Of a DNA stretch of 9,283 nt, positions 1 to 6,972 are shown piece by piece (the first letter of the stretch is position 1; each line of letters starts with the position of its first letter). Both the position numbers and the translations under genes were made by a program. Source of the stretch: an uncultured Bacillota bacterium (GTDB lineage Bacteria > Bacillota > Clostridia > Peptostreptococcales > Anaerovoracaceae); the NCBI GenBank assembly GCA_946408315.1, contig CAMJRV010000069.1, positions 1 to 9,283 on the forward strand, in the 5' to 3' direction. Below the pieces are notes generated by a model, which was not told where the DNA came from, did no database searches, and saw nothing but the letters and a program-made list of their open reading frames with translations.

Positions 1-1013
1 GTGCCGTACAGCAGGATGACTCCGGCGCTTACCAGAGAGCAGGCGGCAAACAGCGGCCATATGATATGCTTCTCGTGAAGCTTCCGGCGTTTCTGGGTAG
101 GCTTTCCGGTGACGGTAACAAAGGATTTCCTGCTGATCCAGTACCGCTGAACCGCAAAGGCGGTCAGGGTCGGCAAAAGCAGCACGATGGCAAGGATCGT
201 ACCTCCCTGCATGTCGTACATGCCCGTGATGACACGGTAGGCTTCGACAGCCAGGGTGGAATATCCGCCCGCCAGCACGGCAGGATTGGAGAAATCTTCA
301 AGAGACTGGATAAAGACGAGCAGCAGCGCGCTTCCGATCCCCGGCAGGGACAGCGGCAGCGTCACCGTTCTGAATATATGCCATCTGGAAGCGCCCATAT
401 TGTATGCGGCGTCTTCCACGGAATCGTCGATGGATTCCAGGATTCCTGTCAGCGTCAGAAACGCCACGGGAAAGAAGGACACGGACTGCACCGCCACAAG
501 GCTCCCCAGCCCGTACACGTCAAAGCTGTCGATATGGAAAAGCTTATTTGTGATAAGCCCCATTCGTCCGAACAGGAAAATCATGGACAGCGACAGGACG
601 AAGGGAGGAGAGATGATCGGCAGGGTGGCGATGCCACGGAAAAACTTTTTGCCCGGCATCTCCGTCCGGGTAATGGCAAAGGCAAAGATGTAGCCGATAA
701 ACGTAGAAATACAGGCTACCAGTCCTCCGAGCTTCATCGTATTCCAAAAGGTCTTCTGATAGCCGGAATCGGAAACCATTCTGAGAAAGGTATCCGCACT
801 GAATCCCCCGTCGGGCCCGGTAAAGCCCAGACGAAAAACGTTGATCAGCGGCAGGATGATAAAAATAAATAAAACAGCGAAGATAAATATGATTGTCAGC
901 AACAGCGCAGGCTGGTTCACCAGCATTCTGAAGTTGCTGAAGCGTTGCGGCTTAGACACATCAACACGCCCCCTTTTCGACCGCCCGGTAATCGGTATCC
1001 ATTGACAGGACAT
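1..1013 (-). CDS. AfuB/FbpB-type ABC transporter permease, C-terminus cut by window edge
   Basis: Inner-membrane permease of a binding-protein-dependent ABC importer of the iron(III)/hexose-phosphate (FbpB/AfuB) family. The visible 337 residues have a basic cytoplasmic N-terminus (RSKRGRVDVSKPQRF) and a first membrane segment at about 36-58. Further hydrophobic segments follow at about 93-115, 128-150, 170-192, 224-236 and 270-288. The ATPase-docking EAA-type loop is at about 199-221 (EDAAYNMGAS, then TLPLSLP). Full-length family members have two such halves and over 500 residues, so about 60% is present and the gene continues left. The start is uncertain. ATG at 1013 keeps the VDVSKPQRF region, which I think is family-like, but has no good ribosome binding site. 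GTG at 959 has AAGGGGG 9 nt upstream. TTG at 1022 has AGAGGA, inside a hairpin. It lies just downstream of the response regulator and is its likely target. The label iron is a family default; the neighbouring sugar-type sensor argues for an organic or sugar-phosphate substrate. Confidence 0.9.
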   Translation of the reverse strand, partial: MSCQWIPITGRSKRGRVDVSKPQRFSNFRMLVNQPALLLTIIFIFAVLFIFIILPLINVFRLGFTGPDGGFSADTFLRMVSDSGYQKTFWNTMKLGGLVACISTFIGYIFAFAITRTEMPGKKFFRGIATLPIISPPFVLSLSMIFLFGRMGLITNKLFHIDSFDVYGLGSLVAVQSVSFFPVAFLTLTGILESIDDSVEDAAYNMGASRWHIFRTVTLPLSLPGIGSALLLVFIQSLEDFSNPAVLAGGYSTLAVEAYRVITGMYDMQGGTILAIVLLLPTLTAFAVQRYWISRKSFVTVTGKPTQKRRKLHEKHIIWPLFAACSLVSAGVILLYG

Positions 1014-1028
1014 CAGGCTCAATCGACA

Positions 1029-1064
1029 CCGTCCTCTTGTCACCCACTATAAACAAAAGGACGG
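1029..1064 (-). promoter_or_regulatory. 12-bp stem-loop immediately upstream of the AfuB-type permease
   Basis: On the minus strand CCGTCCTTTTGT (1064-1053) pairs with ACAAGAGGACGG (1040-1029) across a 12-nt loop. The one imperfect position is a U-G wobble in minus-strand RNA and an A-C mismatch in plus-strand RNA, which favours a minus-strand RNA structure. The downstream arm contains AGAGGA, a possible ribosome binding site for the TTG at 1022, so the stem could hide it. No U-run follows, so it is not an ordinary terminator. A protein operator is the alternative, since the loop contains a TATAGT hexamer. The structure is seen in sequence; the role is inferred. Confidence 0.6.
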
Positions 1065-1134
1065 CGGTTTGGAATGCATAGATTTATCAAAAAAATGCGT
1101 TACTTTTCCGGGGCCATGCCATCATCCATAAAAA

Positions 1135-1162
1135 GTTATAAATATTTATCGTAAATTTTCAA
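1135..1162 (-). promoter_or_regulatory. Candidate sigma-A promoter for the AfuB-type permease
   Basis: TTGAAA (1162-1157), a 16-nt spacer and TATAAC (1140-1135) form a near-consensus promoter in the A/T-rich gap after the response regulator gene. A start near 1128 would give a leader of about 115 nt that includes the 1029-1064 hairpin. The spacer and -10 overlap a perfect 12-bp palindrome, ATAAATATTTAT (1138-1149). Two CGAT-started blocks (CGATTGATTT from 1170, CGATAAATAT from 1151) lie 19 nt apart. That is roughly two helical turns, as expected for a tandem AraC-type site. The regulator binding is inference. Confidence 0.45.
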
Positions 1163-1175
1163 ATCAATCGATATT

Positions 1176-2744
1176 TCAAAGGCTGTTTCTGTATTCCTTG
1201 GGACTCATGCCGGTATTCTTTTTAAACACGTAGCTGAAGTAATGAGGATCGTTGTAACCAATTGCCGGGGCAATTTCATGGAGCTTGTTCTTTTTATCCT
1301 TCAGCATCGTTTTGGCTGCCTCCACCCGGCGCTTCGTCAGGTACTCGATAAAGGTCTCCCCCGTCTCCTGAGAAAAAATCGCACTGAAATGGCTGGGGGA
1401 AAAGCCCACCTCCCTGGCCACGGTGTGCAGCGAGATATCCGGGTCCGAATAGTGAGCGTCGATATAGTCCCTTGCATTTCGGATTTCATGCCCGTAGGGG
1501 ACCGTCCGGGAAGCGCTTCTGTGGGAAATCATTCCGGTCAGGAGCTCCATGGCAAAAGCGCGGCTCTCTTCAAGAGAAGAGGCCAGCTCGAAAACCTGCC
1601 GGGGATTCTCTGAGATGAGCTCCTGCTCTTCCCCTTTTTCCCGCGTCAGCCGGGAGGCGGTCACGATCAGATCCGTCATCAGGTAATACCGGAGCAGGTG
1701 GCTGTCCAGACTTTCGTCGTTTACCTCTTTAAAATAGTTGTCGAGGATCTGGGCCAGGTCCTTTTGAGAGGCATGGCGAAGCTGCTCCGCCAGGGGAACT
1801 CCGAGGGAGGGCATCGGTTTGCAGGAAATGCGGTCGTGCTTGAGATCCTCGTAGCCTATGATCTTGCTGCCCCGGAAGATCAGACCGCTGCCGAAGACGC
1901 TTCGGGCGTCGGCGTAGGATCTGGGAAGTTCCCCGATCCGGTCGACGATAGAGCCGATTCCCACGGCCACATCCACGGAAAGGTAGCGCTTCAGCTCATG
2001 GCGGAGGATCTGGGCCGTCTCATAGGCCGCTTCCCTGACCGCCGTCTCATGCTCTCCCTTCACGATAAAGACCATCTGCTCCGCACTCTGAAGAAACCAG
2101 ATGCTGTCGCTCCGTTCCCCGAAGACGCGGTTGCCCAGCAAGCGGACCCGGGCCAGCTCGTCCCCCGCCGCAAAACCCGGCAGCGCCGCCTGGCAGACGA
2201 CATATTTCTTGCTGATCAGGCTGATCTTATGGCGCTGCGCAGCCTGAAGCGCTTCGGAAAGGCCGACGGCTCCCACCACAAGCTGGCCGAGAAAATGCTC
2301 CCGGAGGACCGTCGTTTCCAGTTCGTCCCTCTTCAGGCTCTCCTCGATCTCCAGATAGGTCTTCTTTTCCTTCTCGATCCGTTCGGAAACCTCATTCAGA
2401 ACCTCCAGCAGCTTGGGAGAATTCACCGGCTTCAAAATGTAGGCGTCCACTCCGACAGTGAGGGCCTTCTGGGCGTACTCAAACTCATCGTGTCCGCTGA
2501 CGATGACGATATGGACCCAGGGCATGGCTCTCTTTACGAGGGCCGCCAGATCGAGCCCGTCCATAAAGGGCATGCGCACGTCGGCGATCAGGATATCCGG
2601 CTTCAGCTCCTGGATCAGGGGCAAGGCCATCTCCCCGTCCTCCGCCTCTCCGCAGATGGTAAAGTCAGCCGCCTGCTTCTCAATACAATTTCTGATTCCC
2701 GCACGGATGATTTCCTCATCATCCGCTACAAACAATTTCTTCAT
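1176..2744 (-). CDS. YesN-type response regulator, REC plus AraC DNA-binding domain
   Basis: Cytoplasmic transcription factor of a two-component system, 522 residues. The receiver domain covers about 1-120, with acidic pocket D8/D9, phospho-acceptor D55 in ILIADVRMPF, S83 in IVSGHDEF and K105 in ILKPVNSP. The middle part, about 180-300, has the pattern VGIGSIVDRIGELPRSYADA, like the GGDEF-related domain of CdaR/YesN regulators. The C-terminus, about 420-522, is an AraC/XylS domain with two helix-turn-helix units (about 437-458 and 487-510) ending IGYNDPHYFSYVFKKNTGMS and PKEYR. The frame is open further upstream to 2852, but ATG 2744 is chosen: it starts exactly at the receiver beta-strand MKKLFVADDE and has GAGAGGG just upstream. 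It overlaps the kinase gene by 26 nt, implying translational coupling. It is expected to be phosphorylated by the kinase at 2719-4203 and to activate the permease that follows. Confidence 0.93.
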   Translation of the reverse strand: MKKLFVADDEEIIRAGIRNCIEKQAADFTICGEAEDGEMALPLIQELKPDILIADVRMPFMDGLDLAALVKRAMPWVHIVIVSGHDEFEYAQKALTVGVDAYILKPVNSPKLLEVLNEVSERIEKEKKTYLEIEESLKRDELETTVLREHFLGQLVVGAVGLSEALQAAQRHKISLISKKYVVCQAALPGFAAGDELARVRLLGNRVFGERSDSIWFLQSAEQMVFIVKGEHETAVREAAYETAQILRHELKRYLSVDVAVGIGSIVDRIGELPRSYADARSVFGSGLIFRGSKIIGYEDLKHDRISCKPMPSLGVPLAEQLRHASQKDLAQILDNYFKEVNDESLDSHLLRYYLMTDLIVTASRLTREKGEEQELISENPRQVFELASSLEESRAFAMELLTGMISHRSASRTVPYGHEIRNARDYIDAHYSDPDISLHTVAREVGFSPSHFSAIFSQETGETFIEYLTKRRVEAAKTMLKDKKNKLHEIAPAIGYNDPHYFSYVFKKNTGMSPKEYRNSL

Positions 2745-4203
2745 GGTCCCTCTCTCCGCACGGAAGGGTAAAGCTGATGCTCGTTCCCTTCCCGTATTCG
2801 CTTGCGATCTCCAGTTCTCTGTTATAGTAAAGGCGGATCCGCCGGTTGACATTATAGAGTCCGAATCCCGCGTTCTCGGGCAGAACCCCTTCCCGCAGCC
2901 GGGACCTGAGGCGCTCCAGCTGTTCTTCCGTCATGCCGATGCCGGTATCCCTTACGGTAAAGGTCATAGTATTGTCTCCGTTCTTCCGCCCCACGACCTG
3001 AATCTGTCCGCCGCCCCGCTTATTTTTGATCCCGTGGTAAATGGCGTTTTCCACCAGAGGCTGCAGCAGGAGCTTCAGGACCGACTCCTTTTCGAGGGCG
3101 GGGTCGATGTCGATATCATAGGTCATGATCCGGTTGTAGCGCGCCGATTGGATGCTGAGATAGCTTCGGACATGCTTTTGCTCACTGCTGACCTCCACAT
3201 AATCCCTGCCCTGATTGAGGGAAATTCTTAGGAAATCCGTGAAGGCCATGGCGATATCCACCAACTCCTGATTTCGCTCCTGCTCCGCCAGCCAGATAAT
3301 CGTTTCAAGGGTATTATATACGAAGTGGGGAGTGATCTGAGCCTGCAAGGCTCTCAGCTCCGCCTTCTGCAGGTTCTTTCCCACCTCGACGCGCTCGTCG
3401 ATGAGCTGCTGAAGGCGTTCCGCCATGTGGTTCAGACTTTTCGTGAGAGGAATGAGCTCCTCTACCGCGCTGCCGGTCACTCTGGCGTCAAGATTTCCGT
3501 CGGTGATGGCCCGGGTCATCTCCTGGAGATTCAGGATCGGCTTATGGATTGAGTCCCGCATATGCTGATAGGAGTTTATGGCAAAATAGATCACCATCAA
3601 CAGGATGCCTGCCGTAAAGACCAGCACCAGGACCGCGACCATCTGAATCCGGCTGTTGAGCCTCGATATATTGGTCAGCTCTTCGTTGATATATTGCTCC
3701 AAAACGGTATGGATCAGCCCCACTACGCCGGTAATATCCCGGTAGGTGCTTTCCTGAAGGCTCACCGCCTCCTGGTTCAGCGCCTGATACCGCAGGGTGT
3801 CCACATAGGAGCGCAGCGTATTCCCGGCTCGCTGGGCCGCAACCACGTAACGGGCGGCGTCGGCATTCTCCCCGGACTCCGTCATCCGTTCCGCAAGCTC
3901 CTCCATGCCCTTCTCCATCTGGGCCATCATCTCGCCCTGCCGCCCATCCATGAATTCCTTCTTCCCGGATACGATGTTCCAGATTTCCCCCGAAAACTGG
4001 TTCTTCGCGATATCTCGGATTTCCGCCGCCTTGTCGATGTTCTCGATGAGGTTGTCATAGCGCGCCGTCATCAGCATCATAGACGCGGTCATGATGACGG
4101 TGGGAATTACCATTATGGCGATGATGGCCTTATAGGACTGCTCCAGCATGGCGCGGATGCTGTCCCTGCGCCGGAGGATCGCCATGTTGAAATGCCGTAT
4201 CAT
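2719..4203 (-). CDS. LytS/YesM-family sensor histidine kinase
   Basis: Membrane sensor kinase of 494 residues that should phosphorylate the response regulator encoded next. Membrane segments lie at about 25-46 and 187-210 and flank an external region of about 140 residues. This region is rich in helix-forming residues and has no recognisable small-molecule fold, fitting a helical contact surface for a partner protein. A HAMP segment follows at about 211-265. The His_kinase domain has phospho-acceptor H293 in TPHFVYNTLE. The ATP-binding domain has the N-box LLLQPLVENAIYHGI (about 378-392), DTGIGM (419-424) and GFGLYNV (446-452). All key residues are present. The start ATG overlaps the stop of the sugar-binding-like gene as ATGA, with GGAGG 10 nt upstream; M7 is a possible later start. 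The overlaps on both sides indicate one operon. I infer that it reads the state of the anchored binding protein and does not bind ligand itself. Confidence 0.93.
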   Translation of the reverse strand: MIRHFNMAILRRRDSIRAMLEQSYKAIIAIMVIPTVIMTASMMLMTARYDNLIENIDKAAEIRDIAKNQFSGEIWNIVSGKKEFMDGRQGEMMAQMEKGMEELAERMTESGENADAARYVVAAQRAGNTLRSYVDTLRYQALNQEAVSLQESTYRDITGVVGLIHTVLEQYINEELTNISRLNSRIQMVAVLVLVFTAGILLMVIYFAINSYQHMRDSIHKPILNLQEMTRAITDGNLDARVTGSAVEELIPLTKSLNHMAERLQQLIDERVEVGKNLQKAELRALQAQITPHFVYNTLETIIWLAEQERNQELVDIAMAFTDFLRISLNQGRDYVEVSSEQKHVRSYLSIQSARYNRIMTYDIDIDPALEKESVLKLLLQPLVENAIYHGIKNKRGGGQIQVVGRKNGDNTMTFTVRDTGIGMTEEQLERLRSRLREGVLPENAGFGLYNVNRRIRLYYNRELEIASEYGKGTSISFTLPCGERDHEEIVCSG

Positions 4204-5153
4204 TGCCCCTGCGCCTCCTTCGTGATGATGCTCGTCTCGATCAGGCGCGATACCTCCTCGCCGTCTCCGTTCACCAGGGAGGCTGCCGCCTCCATTACCG
4301 CAGCTCCAAGGCCCGGATCACACTGCACCAGGCACTCGATTTTTCCTTCCTTTACGAGAGATACCACCTCTTCCGCCCCTCCGAAGGCGTAAATTTTAAT
4401 ATCCTCTCCCGGCACTTTGCCTTCCTGCTCTATGGCGTCGATGGCCCCCAGTGTCATGGCGTCGTTGTGGGAAATCAGAACGTCTATTTTATAGTGATTC
4501 CGGAGAAGACCTCTCACGATCTCCTTCCCTTTTGACCTCATAAATTCTCCGCAGACACTGTAGTTGATCCGGTACCGGCCGTCCTTCTCCAGGGTTTCGC
4601 GAAGACCCCTGGCGATCTCTCTCACGGAATAAGCTCCCGTGGTGCCGCAGAGCTCGACGATGGTCTGTTCCCCTTCCAGGGTTTTCAGCATCGTCTCCGC
4701 CGCCTCCACCGCCGCCGCGTGATAATCATAACCGACGTAGCTGGCGGTAATTCCGCCTCTGCCCGACCGCACCGCTTTGTCTACGGCAAGGATGGGGATA
4801 TTGGCCCGCTTGGCCTCGGACAGGACCTTGTCCCAGCCGTTCTCCACAAGGGGAGAAAAGACGATGACGTCCGCCCGGTAAGCGATCAGCGCTCTGAGCG
4901 CATCGATCTGCGCATTCTGATTCCGCTCCGCCATCAGGGGCATGACCGCCATACCGTGATCTCCGGCGGCCTTCTGGATGGAGGCTTCCAGCTCGTCCTT
5001 CCAGGAATCCTCCGTAACCGTGACGACCAGTCCCAGAATTTTCGACGTGGAGGGCAGGCTGTCCTTCCGCTGCAGGTTGGTGTCGATGGCCAGCGCGACA
5101 ACCAGAATCAGCACGACAATGATGACGATCAGAACCTTTACATCTTTATTCAC
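4200..5153 (-). CDS. Membrane-anchored YtfQ/XylFII-like sugar-binding sensor protein
   Basis: Periplasmic-binding-protein fold tethered outside the membrane, probably the ligand receptor for the adjacent kinase. From the chosen GTG start (317 residues) it has one N-terminal membrane segment at about 6-23 and no lipobox cysteine. A type I binding domain (Peripla_BP_4, RbsB class) follows from about 38. Residues about 77-127 closely follow the galactofuranose-binding protein YtfQ: QIDALRALI, then VIVFSPLVENGWDKVL and IPILAVDKAV. Likely ligand residues by analogy with RbsB are D125, N230-D231 in ISHNDAM and Q277 in VQCDP. The frame is open up to a GTG at 5255 with GAAGG 5 nt upstream. However, the extra 34 codons look non-protein-like and run through a strong hairpin, while GTG 5153 has AAGGGG 9 nt upstream and starts right at the anchor. 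A transport binding protein is less likely because no ribose-type ATPase or permease is nearby. Confidence 0.85.
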   Translation of the reverse strand: MNKDVKVLIVIIVVLILVVALAIDTNLQRKDSLPSTSKILGLVVTVTEDSWKDELEASIQKAAGDHGMAVMPLMAERNQNAQIDALRALIAYRADVIVFSPLVENGWDKVLSEAKRANIPILAVDKAVRSGRGGITASYVGYDYHAAAVEAAETMLKTLEGEQTIVELCGTTGAYSVREIARGLRETLEKDGRYRINYSVCGEFMRSKGKEIVRGLLRNHYKIDVLISHNDAMTLGAIDAIEQEGKVPGEDIKIYAFGGAEEVVSLVKEGKIECLVQCDPGLGAAVMEAAASLVNGDGEEVSRLIETSIITKEAQGQ

Positions 5154-5193
5154 CCTTGGTATCCCCTTCCCATAATCAGTTTTCGGAAACTCT

Positions 5194-5234
5194 AATACAG
5201 CGTACCGAAAGTCCAGCTTCCGATACGCCGTATT
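5194..5234 (-). promoter_or_regulatory. 18-bp stem-loop in the leader of the sensor-kinase-regulator operon
   Basis: On the minus strand the arms 5234-5217 and 5211-5194 form 18 consecutive pairs around the five-base loop CTGGA. Fifteen pairs are Watson-Crick and three are G-U, all valid only in minus-strand RNA; on the plus strand the same three positions are A-C mismatches. That bias points to selection on a transcript rather than on DNA symmetry. It sits about 40 nt before the GTG start at 5153 and is not followed by a U-run, so it is not a standard terminator. Possible roles are a protein-binding leader, a processing or stability element, or part of a riboswitch-like switch. I match it to no known family. 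Confidence 0.65.
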
Positions 5235-5272
5235 GGCAGAAAATGACAGTTTCACCGATGCCTTCAGACACT

Positions 5273-5301
5273 ATTATAAATCCCGGATCTTCGTTATGCA
5301 A
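5273..5301 (-). promoter_or_regulatory. Candidate promoter of the three-component signalling operon
   Basis: A perfect -10 TATAAT (5278-5273) overlaps the stop codon of the MgtC-family gene. It is preceded by a 17-nt spacer and TTGCAT (5301-5296), which keeps the TTG of the -35 consensus. Transcription from about 5266 would give a leader of about 113 nt before the GTG at 5153, containing the long hairpin. The -35 is weak, so an activator or read-through from the MgtC gene may also contribute. Confidence 0.5.
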
Positions 5302-5960
5302 ACCCCTTCGAGCTGAGCGATCTCCGATGTGAACCCATCCTTGTCGATCTTTTTGCTGGATTTATTGAATCCGAATCTGGAAGTCACATGGTAGACTACC
5401 CTATCTTCTTCGATTTGCTCCGCGATGTCCAGATCGTTGAGGATCACATCGTAGCAGGGGGCGATCTTCTTGAGGCGGACCAGCGTAGACGACAGGTCCG
5501 TGCACTCCATCTCCACCCTGAGCCCCTTATATTTCACCTTTCGGAACCTCTTTTCCAGATATTCAAAGATCGTCAGGGTGAGAATAATCGCCACGGTACC
5601 CGCAGCGGCAGCTTCGTAAAAGCCCCCTCCCGCTGCAAGGCCCAGGCAGGCCACAGCCCACAGGCTCGCCGCAGTGGTCAGGCCCCGCACCGTCGGACCT
5701 TCCCGCATAATCGTGCCGGCTCCCAAAAAACCGACGCCTGTGATGACCTGCGCCCCCAGACGGGTCGGGTCCATCGTTGTAATTCCGACATATTTATCAA
5801 GGGCCAGCTCTCCCATGAGCATGACTACGGCGGCGCCGATGGCCACAAGCATATGGGTGCGCAGTCCCGCAGGACGATTGCTGTTTTCCCGCTCCCAGCC
5901 GATGATGCCTCCGATGGCCATCGCCAGCAGGATTCTCAGGCAGATTTCAATGATTGTCAT
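5274..5960 (-). CDS. MgtC/SapB family inner-membrane protein
   Basis: Polytopic membrane protein of 228 residues. The hydrophobic part, about 1-135, carries the family signatures GGIIGWERE (18-25), RPAGLRTHMLV (29-39), TRLGAQVITGVGFLGAGTIM (66-85) and VRGLTTAASLWAVACLGLA (91-109). A soluble C-terminal part of about 90 residues matches the ACT-like domain of the longer MgtC members. Family members are linked to survival in low magnesium and, in Salmonella, to ATP synthase and intramacrophage growth; the role in a Gram-positive anaerobe is unknown. ATG 5960 is preferred to ATG 5966: AAAGGGG lies 6 nt before 5960 but touches 5966. The gene overlaps the end of the upstream hydrolase gene by 14 nt, so the two are probably translated together. 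The stop TAA is followed directly by TAG. No Mg2+ P-type ATPase or magnesium riboswitch is visible nearby. Confidence 0.93.
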   Translation of the reverse strand: MTIIEICLRILLAMAIGGIIGWERENSNRPAGLRTHMLVAIGAAVVMLMGELALDKYVGITTMDPTRLGAQVITGVGFLGAGTIMREGPTVRGLTTAASLWAVACLGLAAGGGFYEAAAAGTVAIILTLTIFEYLEKRFRKVKYKGLRVEMECTDLSSTLVRLKKIAPCYDVILNDLDIAEQIEEDRVVYHVTSRFGFNKSSKKIDKDGFTSEIAQLEGVCITKIRDL

Positions 5961-6972
5961 TCGCATCCCCCTTTCGATAGTGGGTTATGATCTTCCCTGT
6001 CTTTTCGTCGCAGTCAAAGCATACGGCGCAGAAGCTTCCACCGCCTCCGTCCTTTTGTTCTCCTTCTGCATTTTCTCCCAGGCAGCCTGTGACGTAAACG
6101 CCCCCGGTCTTTCCCTTCTCCGCAAGGAATGAACGGGCCCGCTCGATGACGTCGGGATGGGCGCTGTCAAACCGCCTGTCGGCGGAAGCGCAGATCAGGA
6201 AAATTTCCGGCTGCGACACGTCCACCATGGCCTGGGGCATTCCGTCTCGCTGGCCGTGATGGGTCAGCTTCAGGATCTGGCTTTCCAGTTTGTTTCCATA
6301 TTCCTCCCGGACAGATTCCCATCCGTCCACCTTATCCCCCGATAACAGGACAGACGCGTTCCCCTCTCTGATTCTCAGGGAGATGCTCGATTGATTCCCC
6401 TGCCGGTCGATCTCCCGGAAAAGGGCTTCCGCCTCCCTGTCGTCCGGCGCCGCCGCCATAGCGGCAAAGGCGGCGAGCATCTCCTCCTGAGTCTGCCGTC
6501 CGGGCGTCAGGATCTCGATCGCAAAGCCTTCCGCCGGGGAGAAAACGCCGTCCTCCTTTCCTCTCTGGAGGACGGGAATCTTCCTGATTTCGCATTCCTT
6601 CAGAACCTCGCCGTAGCTTTCCAGCGCATTTCGGAAAAGGTTGCTGCTCAGGTTGCCGCCGGTGACGCTTTCAAACCGGTTGATCCGTTCCATGTCCGGC
6701 GCTGAGGGTTTTACGTTGATCCAGACCTGAGAGACGGTGAAATTTTTGATCACATCCGGTATCCCCCCGATATGGTCGTCATGAATATGGGTTATGACAA
6801 CCAGGTCGATCCGGCTGATCGAAAGCTGCTTCAGATAGTCTGCCGTCCTGATACAGCCGGGGGTTTCATACTCCTCCACCCGGTGGGTGCCTCCGTCGAC
6901 GAGGACGGTATAGCCGTCCCGTTCCACAAGGATCGCTTCTCCATATCCCACGTTAATAAAATGTATGCGCAT
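5947..6972 (-). CDS. ComEC-like metallo-beta-lactamase-fold hydrolase
   Basis: Protein of 341 residues with the MBL fold of the ComEC/Rec2 C-terminal type. It begins MRIHFINVGYGEAILVE and has LVDGG at 24-28 and the metal motif TH-IH-DDH at 61-67 (H62, H64, D66, H67). LLSGD follows at 209-213 (D213), KLTHHG at 235-240 (H238/H239) and a histidine in SAHPDV (H272). The active-site set therefore looks complete. No signal peptide or membrane segments are present, so unlike ComEC it is a stand-alone soluble enzyme. The substrate is unknown; phosphodiesterase or nuclease activity is a family-based guess. The start is clear: AGGGAGG lies 6 nt before the ATG. Its end overlaps the MgtC-family start, implying a linked function or at least linked expression. 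The C-terminal stretch with GEQKDGGGG and a CAVCFDC cluster is unusual for the family and has three cysteines close together with one more at GCLGE. Confidence 0.88.
   Translation of the reverse strand: MRIHFINVGYGEAILVERDGYTVLVDGGTHRVEEYETPGCIRTADYLKQLSISRIDLVVITHIHDDHIGGIPDVIKNFTVSQVWINVKPSAPDMERINRFESVTGGNLSSNLFRNALESYGEVLKECEIRKIPVLQRGKEDGVFSPAEGFAIEILTPGRQTQEEMLAAFAAMAAAPDDREAEALFREIDRQGNQSSISLRIREGNASVLLSGDKVDGWESVREEYGNKLESQILKLTHHGQRDGMPQAMVDVSQPEIFLICASADRRFDSAHPDVIERARSFLAEKGKTGGVYVTGCLGENAEGEQKDGGGGSFCAVCFDCDEKTGKIITHYRKGDANDNH

Noticed and set aside
66..872. Long open frame on the plus strand, and smaller frames at 256-693 (+) and 544-747 (-)
   Set aside because: They lie over the AfuB-type permease, whose minus-strand frame has clear membrane segments and an EAA loop. 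The alternative products are low-complexity Arg/Gln/His-rich and resemble no family.
1120..1135. Possible terminator of the response regulator near GGCATGGCC
   Set aside because: The stem has only three pairs; no convincing terminator is seen, so read-through into the permease is possible.
1698..2771. Plus-strand open frame of 357 codons
   Set aside because: It is antisense to the response regulator, whose domains are unmistakable. The frame is open because of GC-biased third positions.
2745..2852. N-terminal extension of the response regulator
   Set aside because: The extra 36 codons overlap the kinase ATPase domain out of frame and precede a perfect receiver-domain start with its own ribosome binding site.
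3562..4392. Plus-strand open frame of 276 codons
   Set aside because: It is antisense to the kinase and receptor genes, His-rich and without a recognisable domain.
5154..5255. N-terminal extension of the sugar-binding-like protein to GTG 5255
   Set aside because: It runs through an 18-bp hairpin and lies before the membrane anchor. GTG 5153 has a good ribosome binding site. The GAAGG before 5255 keeps a small doubt.
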